A stretch of 64,000 nt of DNA from Bacteroidales bacterium. GTDB taxonomy: Bacteria; Bacteroidota; Bacteroidia; Bacteroidales; UBA932. Shown here piece by piece: positions 34,090-43,418 of the stretch. The stretch covers positions 3,941-67,940 of the forward strand of contig JAFTYS010000018.1 in assembly GCA_017461285.1 (NCBI GenBank). The letters are read 5' to 3'. The notes under the pieces were generated by a model. It was not told the origin of the DNA. It saw nothing but the letters and a program-made list of their open reading frames with translations, and searched no databases. Each line of letters opens with the position of its first letter. The stretch's first letter is position 1. The position numbers and the translations under genes are program-made.

Positions 34090-34938
34090 ATGAAAGCGTA
34101 TGTATTTCCCGGCCAGGGCTCGCAATTCACGGGCATGGCCAAAGATCTTTATGACAACAGCCCTGTCGCACATGAGATGCTTGAGAGGGCAAATGAAATC
34201 CTAGGATTCCGCATCACTGACATAATGTTCGAAGGAAGCGCCGAGGAACTGAAACAGACAAAGGTAACCCAGCCTGCAATTTTCCTTCATTCCACCGTAA
34301 TGGCTAAATGCCTTCCGGATTTCGCCCCGGACATGGTTGCAGGACACTCACTTGGAGAATTTTCGGCACTTGTGGCAGCAGGGACAATGGATTTTGAAGA
34401 CGGCCTCAGGCTCGTGGCCATCCGTGCAGGAGCCATGCAGAAGGCATGCGAGCAGAATCCAGGCGCTATGGCAGCGGTCATCGCACTTGACGCCGCGAGA
34501 ATCGAAGAAATCTGCGCCGGCTGCGAAGGCATCGTCGTTCCGGCGAACTATAACTGCGAAGGCCAGATCGTGGTTTCAGGAGAAAAGGCGGCAGTAGAGG
34601 CTGCTTGCGTCAAAATGAAGGAGGCGGGAGCCAAAAGAGCCCTGATGCTTCCTGTAGGCGGCGCCTTCCACTCCCCTCTCATGGAGCCGGCACGAGAAGA
34701 GCTTGCCAAAGGCATAGAAAGCACTGTCTTCAAGACCCCTGTCTGTCCTGTCTATCAGAACGTTACCGCACTAGCTTCAACTGATCCGGAAACAATCAAG
34801 GCAAATCTTCTTGCCCAGCTCACCGCACCGGTAAGATGGACACAGAGCGTCAGGAACATGGCTGCGGACGGCGCGTCGGAATTTATCGAACTTGGACCGG
34901 GCAGCGTCCTGAAAGGACTTATTGCAAAGATTCTCTAG
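34090..34938 (+). CDS. fabD: Malonyl-CoA:ACP transacylase
   Basis: A 282-residue cytoplasmic enzyme that moves malonyl from CoA to acyl carrier protein for fatty-acid synthesis. The N-terminus AYVFPGQGSQFTGM is the family signature. Catalytic S87 lies in GHSLGE, R112 in IRAGAMQ binds the malonyl carboxylate, and H194 in GGAFHSPLM completes the dyad. The end FIELGPGSVLKGLI is typical. The length is normal (about 280-310). The start is fixed by the conserved N-terminus, although the predicted -7 element ends only four bases before the ATG, which suggests a leaderless transcript. It stands alone between tRNA-Arg and nifJ. Confidence 0.96.
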   Translation: MKAYVFPGQGSQFTGMAKDLYDNSPVAHEMLERANEILGFRITDIMFEGSAEELKQTKVTQPAIFLHSTVMAKCLPDFAPDMVAGHSLGEFSALVAAGTMDFEDGLRLVAIRAGAMQKACEQNPGAMAAVIALDAARIEEICAGCEGIVVPANYNCEGQIVVSGEKAAVEAACVKMKEAGAKRALMLPVGGAFHSPLMEPAREELAKGIESTVFKTPVCPVYQNVTALASTDPETIKANLLAQLTAPVRWTQSVRNMAADGASEFIELGPGSVLKGLIAKIL

Positions 34939-34968
34939 ATTTTTTGCTTGATTCTCGACAAAAGTCCG

Positions 34969-34976
34969 TAAATTTG
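34969..34976 (+). promoter_or_regulatory. Putative -7 element of nifJ
   Basis: TAAATTTG matches the Bacteroidetes -7 consensus, with TTG in a suitable upstream position (about 34948). It predicts a leader of about 40 bases before the nifJ ATG at 35021. Confidence 0.5.
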
Positions 34977-35020
34977 TATGATTGCGAAAATTTTAAATTC
35001 TATATAAACATTTAAAGCAT

Positions 35021-38000
35021 ATGGCAAACGAGAAAAAATTCGTCACTTGTGACGGTAACTGGGCAGCGGCGCATATCGCATACCTTTTCAGCGAGCATGC
35101 AGCCATCTACCCTATCACCCCATCTTCGACCATGGCAGAGTACGTGGACGAGTGGGCGGCTCAGGGTAAGAAGAACCTCTTCGGTGAGGTTGTGAAGGTA
35201 ACTGAAATGCAGAGTGAAGGCGGTGCTGCAGGTGCAGTGCACGGCTCGCTCCAGGCAGGTGCTCTCACAACCACATTCACAGCATCGCAGGGTCTCCTTC
35301 TCATGATTCCGAACATGTACAAGATCGCCGGTGAAATGCTTCCTACAGTATTCCACGTTTCGGCCCGCGCCCTTGCATCACACGCCCTCTCCATCTTCGG
35401 AGACCACCAGGACGTGATGGCTTGCCGTCAGACAGGTTTTGCAATGCTTGCATCGGCTTCGGTGCAGGAAGCCCTCGACATGGCTGCCGTGGCACATCTC
35501 TCGGCTATCAAGTCAAGCATTCCTTTCCTCCATTTCTTCGACGGTTTCCGTACTTCTCATGAGATCCAGAAGATCGAACTCATCGACGAGGCCGCTCTTA
35601 AGGAGATGGTAAGCACAAAGGCTCTTGCGAACTTCCGTGCGAAGGCGCTCTCTCCAGACGCTCCTGTAACCCGCGGTACAGCACAGAACGGAGACGTATA
35701 TTTCCAGGCAAGAGAGGCATGCAACCAGTACTACGATGCAGTTCCTGATATCGTTGCACGCTACATGGGCGAGATCAGCGAGCTTACAGGCCGCGAGTAC
35801 CGTCCTTTCGACTACTATGGAGACGCAGAGGCAGAGAACGTAATCGTTGCCATGGGCTCTGTTACAGAGACGATCAAGGAGACCATCGACTACCTCGCAT
35901 CACAGGGAAAGAAGGTCGGACTGATGACCGTTCGCCTCTACAGACCTTTCTCTGCAAAGTATTTCATGAAGGCTCTTCCGAAGAGCGTGAAGAGAATCGC
36001 CGTACTCGACAGGACAAAGGAGCCGGGAGCACTCGGAGAACCATTGTTCCTCGACATCAAGACCCTTTTCCAGGGCGTAGAGAACGCACCTCTCGTGATC
36101 GGAGGACGCTATGGCCTTTCTTCAAAGGACACAACTCCTGCACAGATCGTTTCAGTATATGAGAACCTCGCGATGGCTGAGCCAAAGGACGGCTTCACTG
36201 TCGGCATCGTCGACGACGTGACATTCAAGTCGCTTCCTCAGAAGGAGGAGTTCTCGATCGTGAAGCCGGGCACAACAGAGTGCAAGTTCTTCGGTCTCGG
36301 TTCTGACGGTACCGTCGGCGCGAACAAGAACACCATCAAGATCATCGGTGACAATACACCTAAGTACTGCCAGGCATATTTCGACTATGACTCGAAGAAG
36401 TCAGGCGGATACACATGCTCGCACCTCCGTTTCGGTGACCTCCCTATCAAGGCTCCTTATCTTGTAGGAACCCCTGATTTCGTTGCATGCCACGTCCCTT
36501 CATACCTTACAGAGTATGACGTGCTCAAGGGCATCAAGGAGAACGGTACCCTCATCCTCAACAGCCTCTGGGACGAGGAAGAGACCCTCAAGAGGATCCC
36601 TGACCATGTAAAGGCTGTCATCGGAAAGAAGAACATCACCCTTTACATCATCAACGCTACAAAGATCGCGGCTGAGATCGGACTCGGCGGACGTACCAAC
36701 ACCATCCTCCAGTCAGCATTCTTCAAGATTACAGGCATCATCCCTTACGAGGAGGCTGTAGGATACATGAAGAAGGCCATCGTCAAGAGCTACGGCAAGA
36801 AGGGCGAGCACATCGTGAACATGAACTATGCTGCTGTTGACCGCGGCGGCGAGTATACGAAGGTCGAGATTCCTGCTGACTGGAAGGACATCACAGCGAA
36901 GTTCGAGAATCCAAACGCAGCACGCCTCGCTCCTGCATTCGTGAAGGAGATCGCAGACGTAGTGAACGCTCAGGCCGGCGACACTCTTCCTGTAAGCGTA
37001 TTCAACGAATATGTAGACGGAACGATCCCTGCAGGCACAACCGCATACGAGAAGCGCGGCGTTGCAGTAAAGGTTCCTGAATGGCAGGCAGAGCACTGTA
37101 TCCAGTGCAACAGCTGTGCATTCGTATGTCCTCATGCTGCCATCCGTCCGTTCCTTCTTACTGACGAGGAGGCTGCTGCAGTTCCTGCAGGTCTCAAGTA
37201 TCAGGACGGCAAGGCTCAGTTCAAGGCTTACAAGTTCGCCCTCAGCGTATCAGTACTCGACTGTACAGGCTGCGGCAACTGTGCTGACGTCTGCCCTTCA
37301 AAGGAGAAGGCTCTCGTGATGAAGCCGCTCGGAACACAGGAGGCAGAGCAGGCAAACTTCGATTACCTCCACTCACACATCGGATACAAGGACAACGTGC
37401 AGCCTAAGGCACAGAACGTGAAGAACGCTCAGTTCGCTCAGCCTCTCTTCGAGTTCTCTGGCGCTTGCGCAGGCTGCGGCGAGACTCCATCCATCAAGAC
37501 CATCACACAGCTCTTCGGCGACCACATGATGATCGCGAACGCAACAGGATGTTCATCTATCTATGGCGCATCATTCCCTGCAGCCCCTTACTGCAAGAAC
37601 AACGAAGGCCACGGTCCTGCATGGGCAAACTCACTCTTCGAGGACTTCTGCGAGTTCGGTCTCGGTATGAAGCTCGGTTCAGACAGGGCACGCGCGACTG
37701 TAGCACGCCTCATGGAGGAAGGTCTTGCATGCTCTTGCTGCACAGACGAGATGAAGGGTCTCTTCACCCAGTGGCTCGAGAACAAGAACGACGCGAAGGT
37801 TACACGCGAGGTCGCTGACAAGCTCATCCCTCTCTGCGAGGGTTGCGGCTGCGACGTATGCAAGGGCCTTGTAGAGTACAAGACATTCATCCCTGCACGC
37901 AGCCAGTGGATCATCGGCGGTGACGGTGCATCATACGACATCGGATACGGCGGACTCGACCATGTGCTCGCATCTGGCGAGAATGTGAACATCCTCGTTC

Positions 38001-38545
38001 TCGATACAGAGGTTTACTCGAATACCGGCGGACAGTCTTCAAAGGCTACTCCAGCAGGAGCAATCGCGAAGTTCGCCGCTTCAGGCAAGAGGGTACGCAA
38101 GAAGGACCTCGGAATGATGGCTATGAGCTACGGATATGTATATGTCGCACAGGTTGCGATGGGCGCATCTCCAGCTCAGTACTTCAACGCTATCAAGGAG
38201 GCTGAGGCATATGACGGTCCGTCACTCGTGATCGCTTACGCTCCTTGTATCAACCATGGTCTCAAGGCCGGCATGGGTCTCAGCCAGAAGGAGGAGAAGC
38301 TCGCGGTAGAGTGCGGTTACTGGCACCTCTACAGGTACAACCCTGCACTTGAGGGAACAGACAAGAATCCGTTCACTCTCGACAGCAAGGAGCCTGACTG
38401 GAGCAAGTTCCAGGACTTCCTCAAGGGTGAGGTCCGTTTCGCTTCTCTCTACAAGATGTATCCTGATTCAGCAGAAGAACTCCTCCAGAAGACAGAGGAA
38501 TTCGCTAAGGTTCGTCTTGAGACTTATAAGAGACTTGCTAAATAA
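35021..38545 (+). CDS. nifJ: Pyruvate:ferredoxin (flavodoxin) oxidoreductase, single-chain
   Basis: A 1,174-residue homodimeric-type enzyme that oxidises pyruvate to acetyl-CoA and CO2 and reduces ferredoxin, central to anaerobic fermentation. Domains in order are: the pyrimidine-binding domain with YPITPSSTMAEYVDEW, the transketolase-like domain II, the gamma/CoA domain, a two-cluster ferredoxin domain (C693 in CIQCNSCAFVCP and C748 in CTGCGNCADVCP), and the thiamine diphosphate domain with the proximal-cluster GACAGCGETP and GDGASYDIGYGGLDHVL. SNTGGQSSKATP near the end is the expected conserved loop. The length is normal. It ends TAATG, sharing one base with the hydrolase start. The 8-cysteine ferredoxin at 43188-43358 is a plausible electron acceptor. 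Confidence 0.97.
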   Translation: MANEKKFVTCDGNWAAAHIAYLFSEHAAIYPITPSSTMAEYVDEWAAQGKKNLFGEVVKVTEMQSEGGAAGAVHGSLQAGALTTTFTASQGLLLMIPNMYKIAGEMLPTVFHVSARALASHALSIFGDHQDVMACRQTGFAMLASASVQEALDMAAVAHLSAIKSSIPFLHFFDGFRTSHEIQKIELIDEAALKEMVSTKALANFRAKALSPDAPVTRGTAQNGDVYFQAREACNQYYDAVPDIVARYMGEISELTGREYRPFDYYGDAEAENVIVAMGSVTETIKETIDYLASQGKKVGLMTVRLYRPFSAKYFMKALPKSVKRIAVLDRTKEPGALGEPLFLDIKTLFQGVENAPLVIGGRYGLSSKDTTPAQIVSVYENLAMAEPKDGFTVGIVDDVTFKSLPQKEEFSIVKPGTTECKFFGLGSDGTVGANKNTIKIIGDNTPKYCQAYFDYDSKKSGGYTCSHLRFGDLPIKAPYLVGTPDFVACHVPSYLTEYDVLKGIKENGTLILNSLWDEEETLKRIPDHVKAVIGKKNITLYIINATKIAAEIGLGGRTNTILQSAFFKITGIIPYEEAVGYMKKAIVKSYGKKGEHIVNMNYAAVDRGGEYTKVEIPADWKDITAKFENPNAARLAPAFVKEIADVVNAQAGDTLPVSVFNEYVDGTIPAGTTAYEKRGVAVKVPEWQAEHCIQCNSCAFVCPHAAIRPFLLTDEEAAAVPAGLKYQDGKAQFKAYKFALSVSVLDCTGCGNCADVCPSKEKALVMKPLGTQEAEQANFDYLHSHIGYKDNVQPKAQNVKNAQFAQPLFEFSGACAGCGETPSIKTITQLFGDHMMIANATGCSSIYGASFPAAPYCKNNEGHGPAWANSLFEDFCEFGLGMKLGSDRARATVARLMEEGLACSCCTDEMKGLFTQWLENKNDAKVTREVADKLIPLCEGCGCDVCKGLVEYKTFIPARSQWIIGGDGASYDIGYGGLDHVLASGENVNILVLDTEVYSNTGGQSSKATPAGAIAKFAASGKRVRKKDLGMMAMSYGYVYVAQVAMGASPAQYFNAIKEAEAYDGPSLVIAYAPCINHGLKAGMGLSQKEEKLAVECGYWHLYRYNPALEGTDKNPFTLDSKEPDWSKFQDFLKGEVRFASLYKMYPDSAEELLQKTEEFAKVRLETYKRLAK

Positions 38546-39558
38546 TGAGAAGAATCATCATTTCCATATTACTCAGCGCAGCCTTCATGGCTGCGCCGAG
38601 TGTTTATGCAGGTGCCCAAAGCGTCTGCAGGCTGGAGCCGTCTATGACAATACTTCTTTATCCGGAAGGTCAGACAGTTTCTTCAGGTCTGACTGAAGAT
38701 GGAAAACCCAAAACGTCAAATGAACTGACCGGGCCGGAATGGACTGACGAGACCGGAAGGATCGGAAACATCTCTGACAGTGCCCGAATAGATATTTATC
38801 TACCAAAGAAGGGCAACGGTCAGATGATAATCGTATGTCCCGGCGGAGGCTACAGATATGTATCTGCACGCAAGGAAGGTCTCCATGTCGCAGACTGGAT
38901 GGTATCCAGAGGCATAGCAACAGTTGTAGTAAAATATAGGATGCCGGACGGTCATTGGGAAGTTCCGCTTACTGATATACAGAATGCCTTCCGTTACTGC
39001 AGGGCACATGCTTCCGAGTGGGGAGTGAAGCAGATAGGAGTGATCGGTTTCTCTGCCGGAGGCCATCTGGCGGCCTGCGCGAGCACATTATATACAGATG
39101 CTGTGACAAGACCTGACTTCTCGGTCCTGATTTATCCTGTAATATCATTGGACAGGAAATACACGCATCAGGGAACCAGGAACAATCTCCTCGGAAAAGA
39201 TGAAATCTGGGAGGACCGAGACAAAAAGGTTGACGAATTCATGGAAGCTCAGAAGCTGCATCACGACCTGCTTGAGCATTACTCTCTCCAGAACCATATT
39301 TCTTCCGACACACCTGTTACATTTCTGGCTCACTGCACAGACGATGCTACAGTCCCTGTCGAACACAGTCTGATGTACTATTCAAGGCTCAACGACTGCA
39401 AGGTTCCTGTGGAAATGCACATATATCCTGAAGGGGGACATGGATGGGGCTTCTCATCCGAGAAATGGGCAGGAAAGGGGAAAGACAAGCTTTCCTATGC
39501 AAGAAAAGAGTTCGACGCTTCTTTAGAACGCTGGCTGGAAAGTATCAGAACGAAGTAA
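38545..39558 (+). CDS. Secreted alpha/beta-hydrolase, esterase-like (possible acetyl-xylan esterase)
   Basis: A 337-residue protein with a signal peptide (cut near YAGA). The fold is an alpha/beta hydrolase of the BD-FAE/esterase-lipase type. The oxyanion loop is CPGGGYRYVS, the nucleophile S170 in GFSAGG, the acid D267 in TDDATVP and the base H299 in GGHGWGF. Relatives are often annotated as acetyl-xylan or feruloyl esterases, and removing acetyl groups would fit the nearby xylan locus, but the substrate is not proven by sequence. The start codon overlaps the nifJ stop codon by one base (TAATG), so it is probably co-transcribed with nifJ, an unusual neighbour for a secreted esterase. Its end overlaps the convergent LysR gene by 14 bases. 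Confidence 0.82.
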   Translation: MRRIIISILLSAAFMAAPSVYAGAQSVCRLEPSMTILLYPEGQTVSSGLTEDGKPKTSNELTGPEWTDETGRIGNISDSARIDIYLPKKGNGQMIIVCPGGGYRYVSARKEGLHVADWMVSRGIATVVVKYRMPDGHWEVPLTDIQNAFRYCRAHASEWGVKQIGVIGFSAGGHLAACASTLYTDAVTRPDFSVLIYPVISLDRKYTHQGTRNNLLGKDEIWEDRDKKVDEFMEAQKLHHDLLEHYSLQNHISSDTPVTFLAHCTDDATVPVEHSLMYYSRLNDCKVPVEMHIYPEGGHGWGFSSEKWAGKGKDKLSYARKEFDASLERWLESIRTK

Positions 39559-40150
39559 GGTATTCCTTAAGAAGACGACAAAGCTTCGTACATGCGAATG
39601 CCTGTGTCGGTCTGTAAAGGACATCAAAATATACCGATTTCTCATGGGTGGCTTTAAAGTCACCCATTTTTGGTGGCCGGGAAACAGACATCCTCACTCT
39701 GGCGATCGAATCAGGATTAATGTCGAACGGAGATTCCGGCGAAGGTTTCAGCTCGAGAACAAGATCTGCATCCTCGAATATGGCCTTCTCGAAGGAAACT
39801 TCAGGATGGACGGTCATGAATTCCTCCAGAGCCGGTGCGACAAAGAAGGAATATAGCTCTTCAGAGGCAGAAATGCGCACCTGAGCATCCTGAAGGTGGA
39901 CGAAAAGATTCCCTGCCGCCGCACATTCTTCTGCAATCCTTACGGCATGTTCCAAAAGCACTTCACCCTGAGGCGTCAGTACTACCTCACCGCGAAGTCT
40001 TTCAAACAGCTTCACCCCTGTCGCCTTTTCCAGTTCCGACACATTCTGACTGACAGCAGGCTGTGTGATACCCAGCTCGGCCGCGGCCTTGGTGAAACTT
40101 TTTTCACGTGCCACGGTCATGAATACCTTCAATCTGAAATCTTCGAACAT
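39545..40150 (-). CDS. Short LysR-type transcriptional regulator
   Basis: A 201-residue regulator with start ATG at 40148-40150 (FEDFRLKVFMTVAREKSFTKAA). The frame is open further upstream, but that part contains the promoter. The LysR winged helix-turn-helix is complete (AAAELGITQPAVSQNVSELE; LFERLRGEVVLTPQGE). The effector-binding domain is only about 110 residues (ISASEELYSFFVAPALEEF to the end) where the family normally has about 200, so the second half appears missing. I see no frameshifted remainder downstream, which is occupied by the convergent hydrolase. A 10-bp palindrome upstream (40184-40215) is a likely binding site. The target may be itself and the divergent M16 peptidase. Confidence 0.85.
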   Translation of the reverse strand: MFEDFRLKVFMTVAREKSFTKAAAELGITQPAVSQNVSELEKATGVKLFERLRGEVVLTPQGEVLLEHAVRIAEECAAAGNLFVHLQDAQVRISASEELYSFFVAPALEEFMTVHPEVSFEKAIFEDADLVLELKPSPESPFDINPDSIARVRMSVSRPPKMGDFKATHEKSVYFDVLYRPTQAFACTKLCRLLKEYLTSF

Positions 40151-40165
40151 ATCCTCTGTTTTGGA

Positions 40166-40173
40166 CAAAGATA
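40166..40173 (-). promoter_or_regulatory. Putative -7 element of the LysR gene
   Basis: TATCTTTG on the minus strand matches TAnnTTTG and predicts a leader of about 12 bases. It supports the start at 40150. Confidence 0.5.
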
Positions 40174-40183
40174 CAATATTTTT

Positions 40184-40215
40184 AGATTGTCTTTCTGGAA
40201 AAAATAAGACAATCT
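40184..40215. promoter_or_regulatory. Palindromic operator candidate between LysR gene and M16 peptidase gene
   Basis: AGATTGTCTT (40184-40193) and AAGACAATCT (40206-40215) are perfect inverted arms around 12 bases. LysR regulators typically bind such dyads in front of their own gene and a divergent target. Confidence 0.6.
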
Positions 40216-40230
40216 TTACATTATTATAAT

Positions 40231-40238
40231 TATATTTG
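40231..40238 (+). promoter_or_regulatory. Putative -7 element of the M16 peptidase gene
   Basis: TATATTTG matches the consensus exactly. The leader would be about 75 bases, and the element lies 15 bases after the palindrome at 40184-40215. Confidence 0.5.
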
Positions 40239-40317
40239 TAGCTTATACGCAACATTAGCGTCTAACAATCATATACTTGAAACTAATCAAACCAAAACGA
40301 ACATAAATCTTTAGAGT

Positions 40318-43110
40318 ATGAAACGTTTATTTATCATCATCGCGGCCATGTTCGCCGCCATCATGGCATTCGGTCAGACTCCGCTTCCAAACGATCCTGC
40401 AGTAAGGACCGGAAAGCTGGAGAACGGAATGACCTATTACATCCGTCACAATGACCAGCCTGCACAGAGAGCAGAATTCTATCTTGCCACTGACGTGGGA
40501 GCATTCCAGGAAGAGGATCATCAGGACGGTCTCGCCCACTTCCTCGAGCACATGTGCTTCAACGGTACCAAGAATTTCCCTGGCAAGGCGCTTCTCGACT
40601 GGCTTCAGAGCATCGGAGCAGAATTCGGTAGAAACATCAACGCTTCTACAGGATTCGAGCAGACACAGTATATGCTCAACAACATCCCTGTCGTAAGGGA
40701 GACAATCGTTGACTCATGCCTCCTCATCCTCCACGATTATTCTCACTTCGTGACCTGCGATCCTGCTGAAATCGATGCGGAGAGAGGCGTCATCCTCGAG
40801 GAGAGACGTACAAGAAGAAACGCAGAGTGGAGACTCTTCGAGAAGTCGCTTCCATATTACTATGGTGACACTCCATATGCAAGAAGAACCCTCATCGGTG
40901 GAGAGGAGCAGCTCAAGACTTTCGCACCTGAGAGCCTTACAAGCTTCTATGAAACATGGTGTCGTCCTGATCTTCAGGCAGTTATCGTAGTCGGTGACGT
41001 GGACGTCGATCAGATCGAGGCAAAGATCAAGACTATCTTCGCCGACATCCCTGCACCGGTAAATCCTCAGCCTAAGGTTCTCCACAAGATTCCGGATAAT
41101 GTAGAGCCTATCGTAGGTATCCTTACAGATCCTGAGATGACTTCTTCAAGCATCGAGGTACTTTGGAAGAGCGAGCCTATGCCTAAGGAGTTCATGAACA
41201 CTGACGTGGCATTCATGACAGACCTCATCAAGATGTATGTACGCCTCATCATGCGTGAGCGTTTCTCAGATATCACAGCCAAGCCTGACGCACCGTTCCT
41301 TGGAGCAAGCTTCTCTATCAGCAACCTCTGCAACTCATGTGACGCTACAATGGGTACTGTATCATTCAAGGAAGGTGATGCTGTGAACGCATTCACTGCA
41401 TTCATGACTGAAATCGAGAAGATGAAGAGATTCGGATTCACCGACGGTGAGGTTCAGCGTGCAAAGGACAACATCATCAGCAGTTACGAGCGCGCTGTAG
41501 AGGCTGCCCCTACCCGCAAGAACGCTGAGTTCGTTTACCCGCTTCTTTACAACTTCTACGACAATTCTCCTTATATGGAGCCAGAGACAGAGCTTCAGCT
41601 TGCACAGATGGTATGCGCACAGCTCAACGCTCAGATCCTCAACCAGGTAGTAGCTCAGCTCATCACTGACGAGAACATGGTGATCCTTTACAACGGTCCT
41701 GAAAAGGCCGGTCTCGTAAATCCTACAGAGCAGGAGCTCACAGGCGTTCTTGCTGCTGTGAAGAATGCAGAGATCGCAGCGAACGTAGAGGACAGCGTGA
41801 ACGAGCCTTTCATCAGCGGCGACCTCAAGGGTTCAGCTGTAAAGAAGGAGGCTGAGACTATCTATGGCGCAACTGAATGGACACTCAAGAACGGTGTGAA
41901 GGTTGTCGTACTCCCTACACAGTACAAGCAGGATCAGGTAATGTTCACCATCAAGAAGGACGGAGGAAACAGTCTTATCGCAACTGAGGACATGCCTTCA
42001 TTCGAGCAGAACATCTGGACTCTCTTCCTCAACAACTCAGGAATCTCCAAGTTCTCCGGAACACAGGTTCCTAAGATGCTTGCAGGAAAGAACCTCAGCG
42101 TAACTCCTTTCATCGGTGCTACACAGCATGGCGTTCAGGGATCAAGCACTCCTAAGGATTTCGAGACTGCACTCCAGATCACGTACCTCTACTTTGCAGA
42201 TCCACGCTTCGACGAGGCTGAGTATGAGACAGGAATCCAGCAGATCAAGGCTATCCTTCCTAATATCGCAAAGAACCCTGACTTCCTCTTCCAGAACGCT
42301 GCAAACAGGATCCTTTATAACAATCCACGTCTTGCAGAACTCAATGACGAGACTCTTGCAAAGGCTGATCTTGCTACTATCGAGAGAGTTTACAGAGAAC
42401 TCTTCAAGGATGCTGCAGGTGCCGAGATGTATATTACCGGTAATGTTGATCCAGCTGCCATCAAGCCGCTTGTTGAGAAGTATATCGGTTCTATCGCAAA
42501 GGGCAAGAAGGCTGCCAAGGTAAATCAGGACAATGTAATCAGCATCGTGAAGGGTCAGGTTGACGAGACTGTGAAGCTCCCTATGGAGACTCCTAAGTCA
42601 ACCGTAATCCAGGTCTATACAGCTTACATGCCTGTTGACACCAAGACAGAGGTTGCTCTCGAGGTTGCAAACTATGTTCTCGACATGATCTATACAAAGA
42701 CCATCCGTGAGGAAGAAGGCGGTACATACGGCGTAGGTACTGCAATGGTAGGTCAGAGGGATCCTGAGGAAAGGGTGATCATCCAGGTTCAGTTCGACAC
42801 AAATCCTGAGCAGGCTGCAAAGCTCAGCGAGCTTGCTATCAAGGGTCTGAAGGAACTCGCTGAGAACGGTCCTGAGCAGGACAAGTTCAACATGGCGATC
42901 GAGAACTTCAAGAAGAACCTCCCAGAGTCAAGAATCAACAACTCATACTGGTTCAGCAATCTCCAGAATTACTATGAGCATGGTATCGACTTTGACGCTG
43001 AGTACGAGGCTGCCGTTAACTCAGTCACCCCAGCTGACGTGAAGGCTGTCCTTCAGGCAGTGCTTGCACAGAACAACCTTATCGAGATTACATCTGCTCC
43101 TCAGGAGTAG
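40318..43110 (+). CDS. M16-family zinc peptidase (pitrilysin/insulinase-like), exported
   Basis: A 930-residue protein with signal peptide (cut after MAFGQ). The zinc motif HFLEH occupies H74, E77 and H78, and the distal ligand is expected in the ERGVILEER region. Two M16 catalytic-type halves are each followed by an inactive M16C half (ITSFYETWCRPDLQAVIVVGDVD-like, with similar elements near AEMYITGNVDPAAIKPLVEKYIG), giving the full-length 900+ residue form common in Bacteroidetes. It probably degrades peptides in the periplasm. It is monocistronic and ends at a strong bidirectional terminator (43131-43163). The start is fixed by the signal peptide. Confidence 0.93.
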   Translation: MKRLFIIIAAMFAAIMAFGQTPLPNDPAVRTGKLENGMTYYIRHNDQPAQRAEFYLATDVGAFQEEDHQDGLAHFLEHMCFNGTKNFPGKALLDWLQSIGAEFGRNINASTGFEQTQYMLNNIPVVRETIVDSCLLILHDYSHFVTCDPAEIDAERGVILEERRTRRNAEWRLFEKSLPYYYGDTPYARRTLIGGEEQLKTFAPESLTSFYETWCRPDLQAVIVVGDVDVDQIEAKIKTIFADIPAPVNPQPKVLHKIPDNVEPIVGILTDPEMTSSSIEVLWKSEPMPKEFMNTDVAFMTDLIKMYVRLIMRERFSDITAKPDAPFLGASFSISNLCNSCDATMGTVSFKEGDAVNAFTAFMTEIEKMKRFGFTDGEVQRAKDNIISSYERAVEAAPTRKNAEFVYPLLYNFYDNSPYMEPETELQLAQMVCAQLNAQILNQVVAQLITDENMVILYNGPEKAGLVNPTEQELTGVLAAVKNAEIAANVEDSVNEPFISGDLKGSAVKKEAETIYGATEWTLKNGVKVVVLPTQYKQDQVMFTIKKDGGNSLIATEDMPSFEQNIWTLFLNNSGISKFSGTQVPKMLAGKNLSVTPFIGATQHGVQGSSTPKDFETALQITYLYFADPRFDEAEYETGIQQIKAILPNIAKNPDFLFQNAANRILYNNPRLAELNDETLAKADLATIERVYRELFKDAAGAEMYITGNVDPAAIKPLVEKYIGSIAKGKKAAKVNQDNVISIVKGQVDETVKLPMETPKSTVIQVYTAYMPVDTKTEVALEVANYVLDMIYTKTIREEEGGTYGVGTAMVGQRDPEERVIIQVQFDTNPEQAAKLSELAIKGLKELAENGPEQDKFNMAIENFKKNLPESRINNSYWFSNLQNYYEHGIDFDAEYEAAVNSVTPADVKAVLQAVLAQNNLIEITSAPQE

Positions 43111-43130
43111 GTGTAACCTCACCTATAAAC

Positions 43131-43163
43131 AAAAAATCCAAGGCTTTCAGCCTTGGATTTTTT
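43131..43163. terminator. Bidirectional terminator between M16 peptidase and ferredoxin genes
   Basis: A 15-bp perfect stem (43131-43145 with 43149-43163) and a three-base loop, with an A-run on the left arm and a T-run on the right, so it works in both directions for the convergent genes. Confidence 0.9.
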
Positions 43164-43187
43164 TGTCTGTGAATACAGGCTACTGGA

Positions 43188-43358
43188 TTATTCGCCTGGT
43201 ACGATTGCACCCATTGGGCATACGTCTGCACAAGTTCCGCAGTCGATGCATACGTTTGGATCGATCTTGTAGATGTCACCCTCTGAAATAGCGCCTGTAG
43301 GGCACTCGCCAAGACATGTACCGCAAGCAGCGCAGTCTTCTGTAATTCTGTAAGCCAT
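43188..43358 (-). CDS. 2[4Fe-4S] ferredoxin, clostridial type
   Basis: A 56-residue protein (MAYRITEDCAACGTCLGECP...), found by translating the minus strand. It has two cluster motifs: C9, C12, C15, C19 (CAACGTCLGECP) and C37, C40, C43, C47 (CIDCGTCADVCP). Length and spacing are those of clostridial-type low-potential ferredoxins. It is the probable electron carrier for pyruvate:ferredoxin oxidoreductase and hydrogenases. AAAAGGATAAG precedes the start and may act as a weak ribosome site. A -7 element lies at 43419-43426, and a small 6-bp hairpin (43396-43410, ATGCCT/AGGCAT) sits in the leader. Confidence 0.95.
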   Translation of the reverse strand: MAYRITEDCAACGTCLGECPTGAISEGDIYKIDPNVCIDCGTCADVCPMGAIVPGE

Positions 43359-43418
43359 TTTCTTATCCTTTTAAAAGTTAGTATATTCAATCACGATGCC
43401 TCAAAGGCATTCCAACTG

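Noticed and set aside
40151..40255. 35-residue N-terminal extension of the LysR protein
   Set aside because: It spans the -7 element and the palindromic operator, and LysR proteins begin close to the helix-turn-helix.
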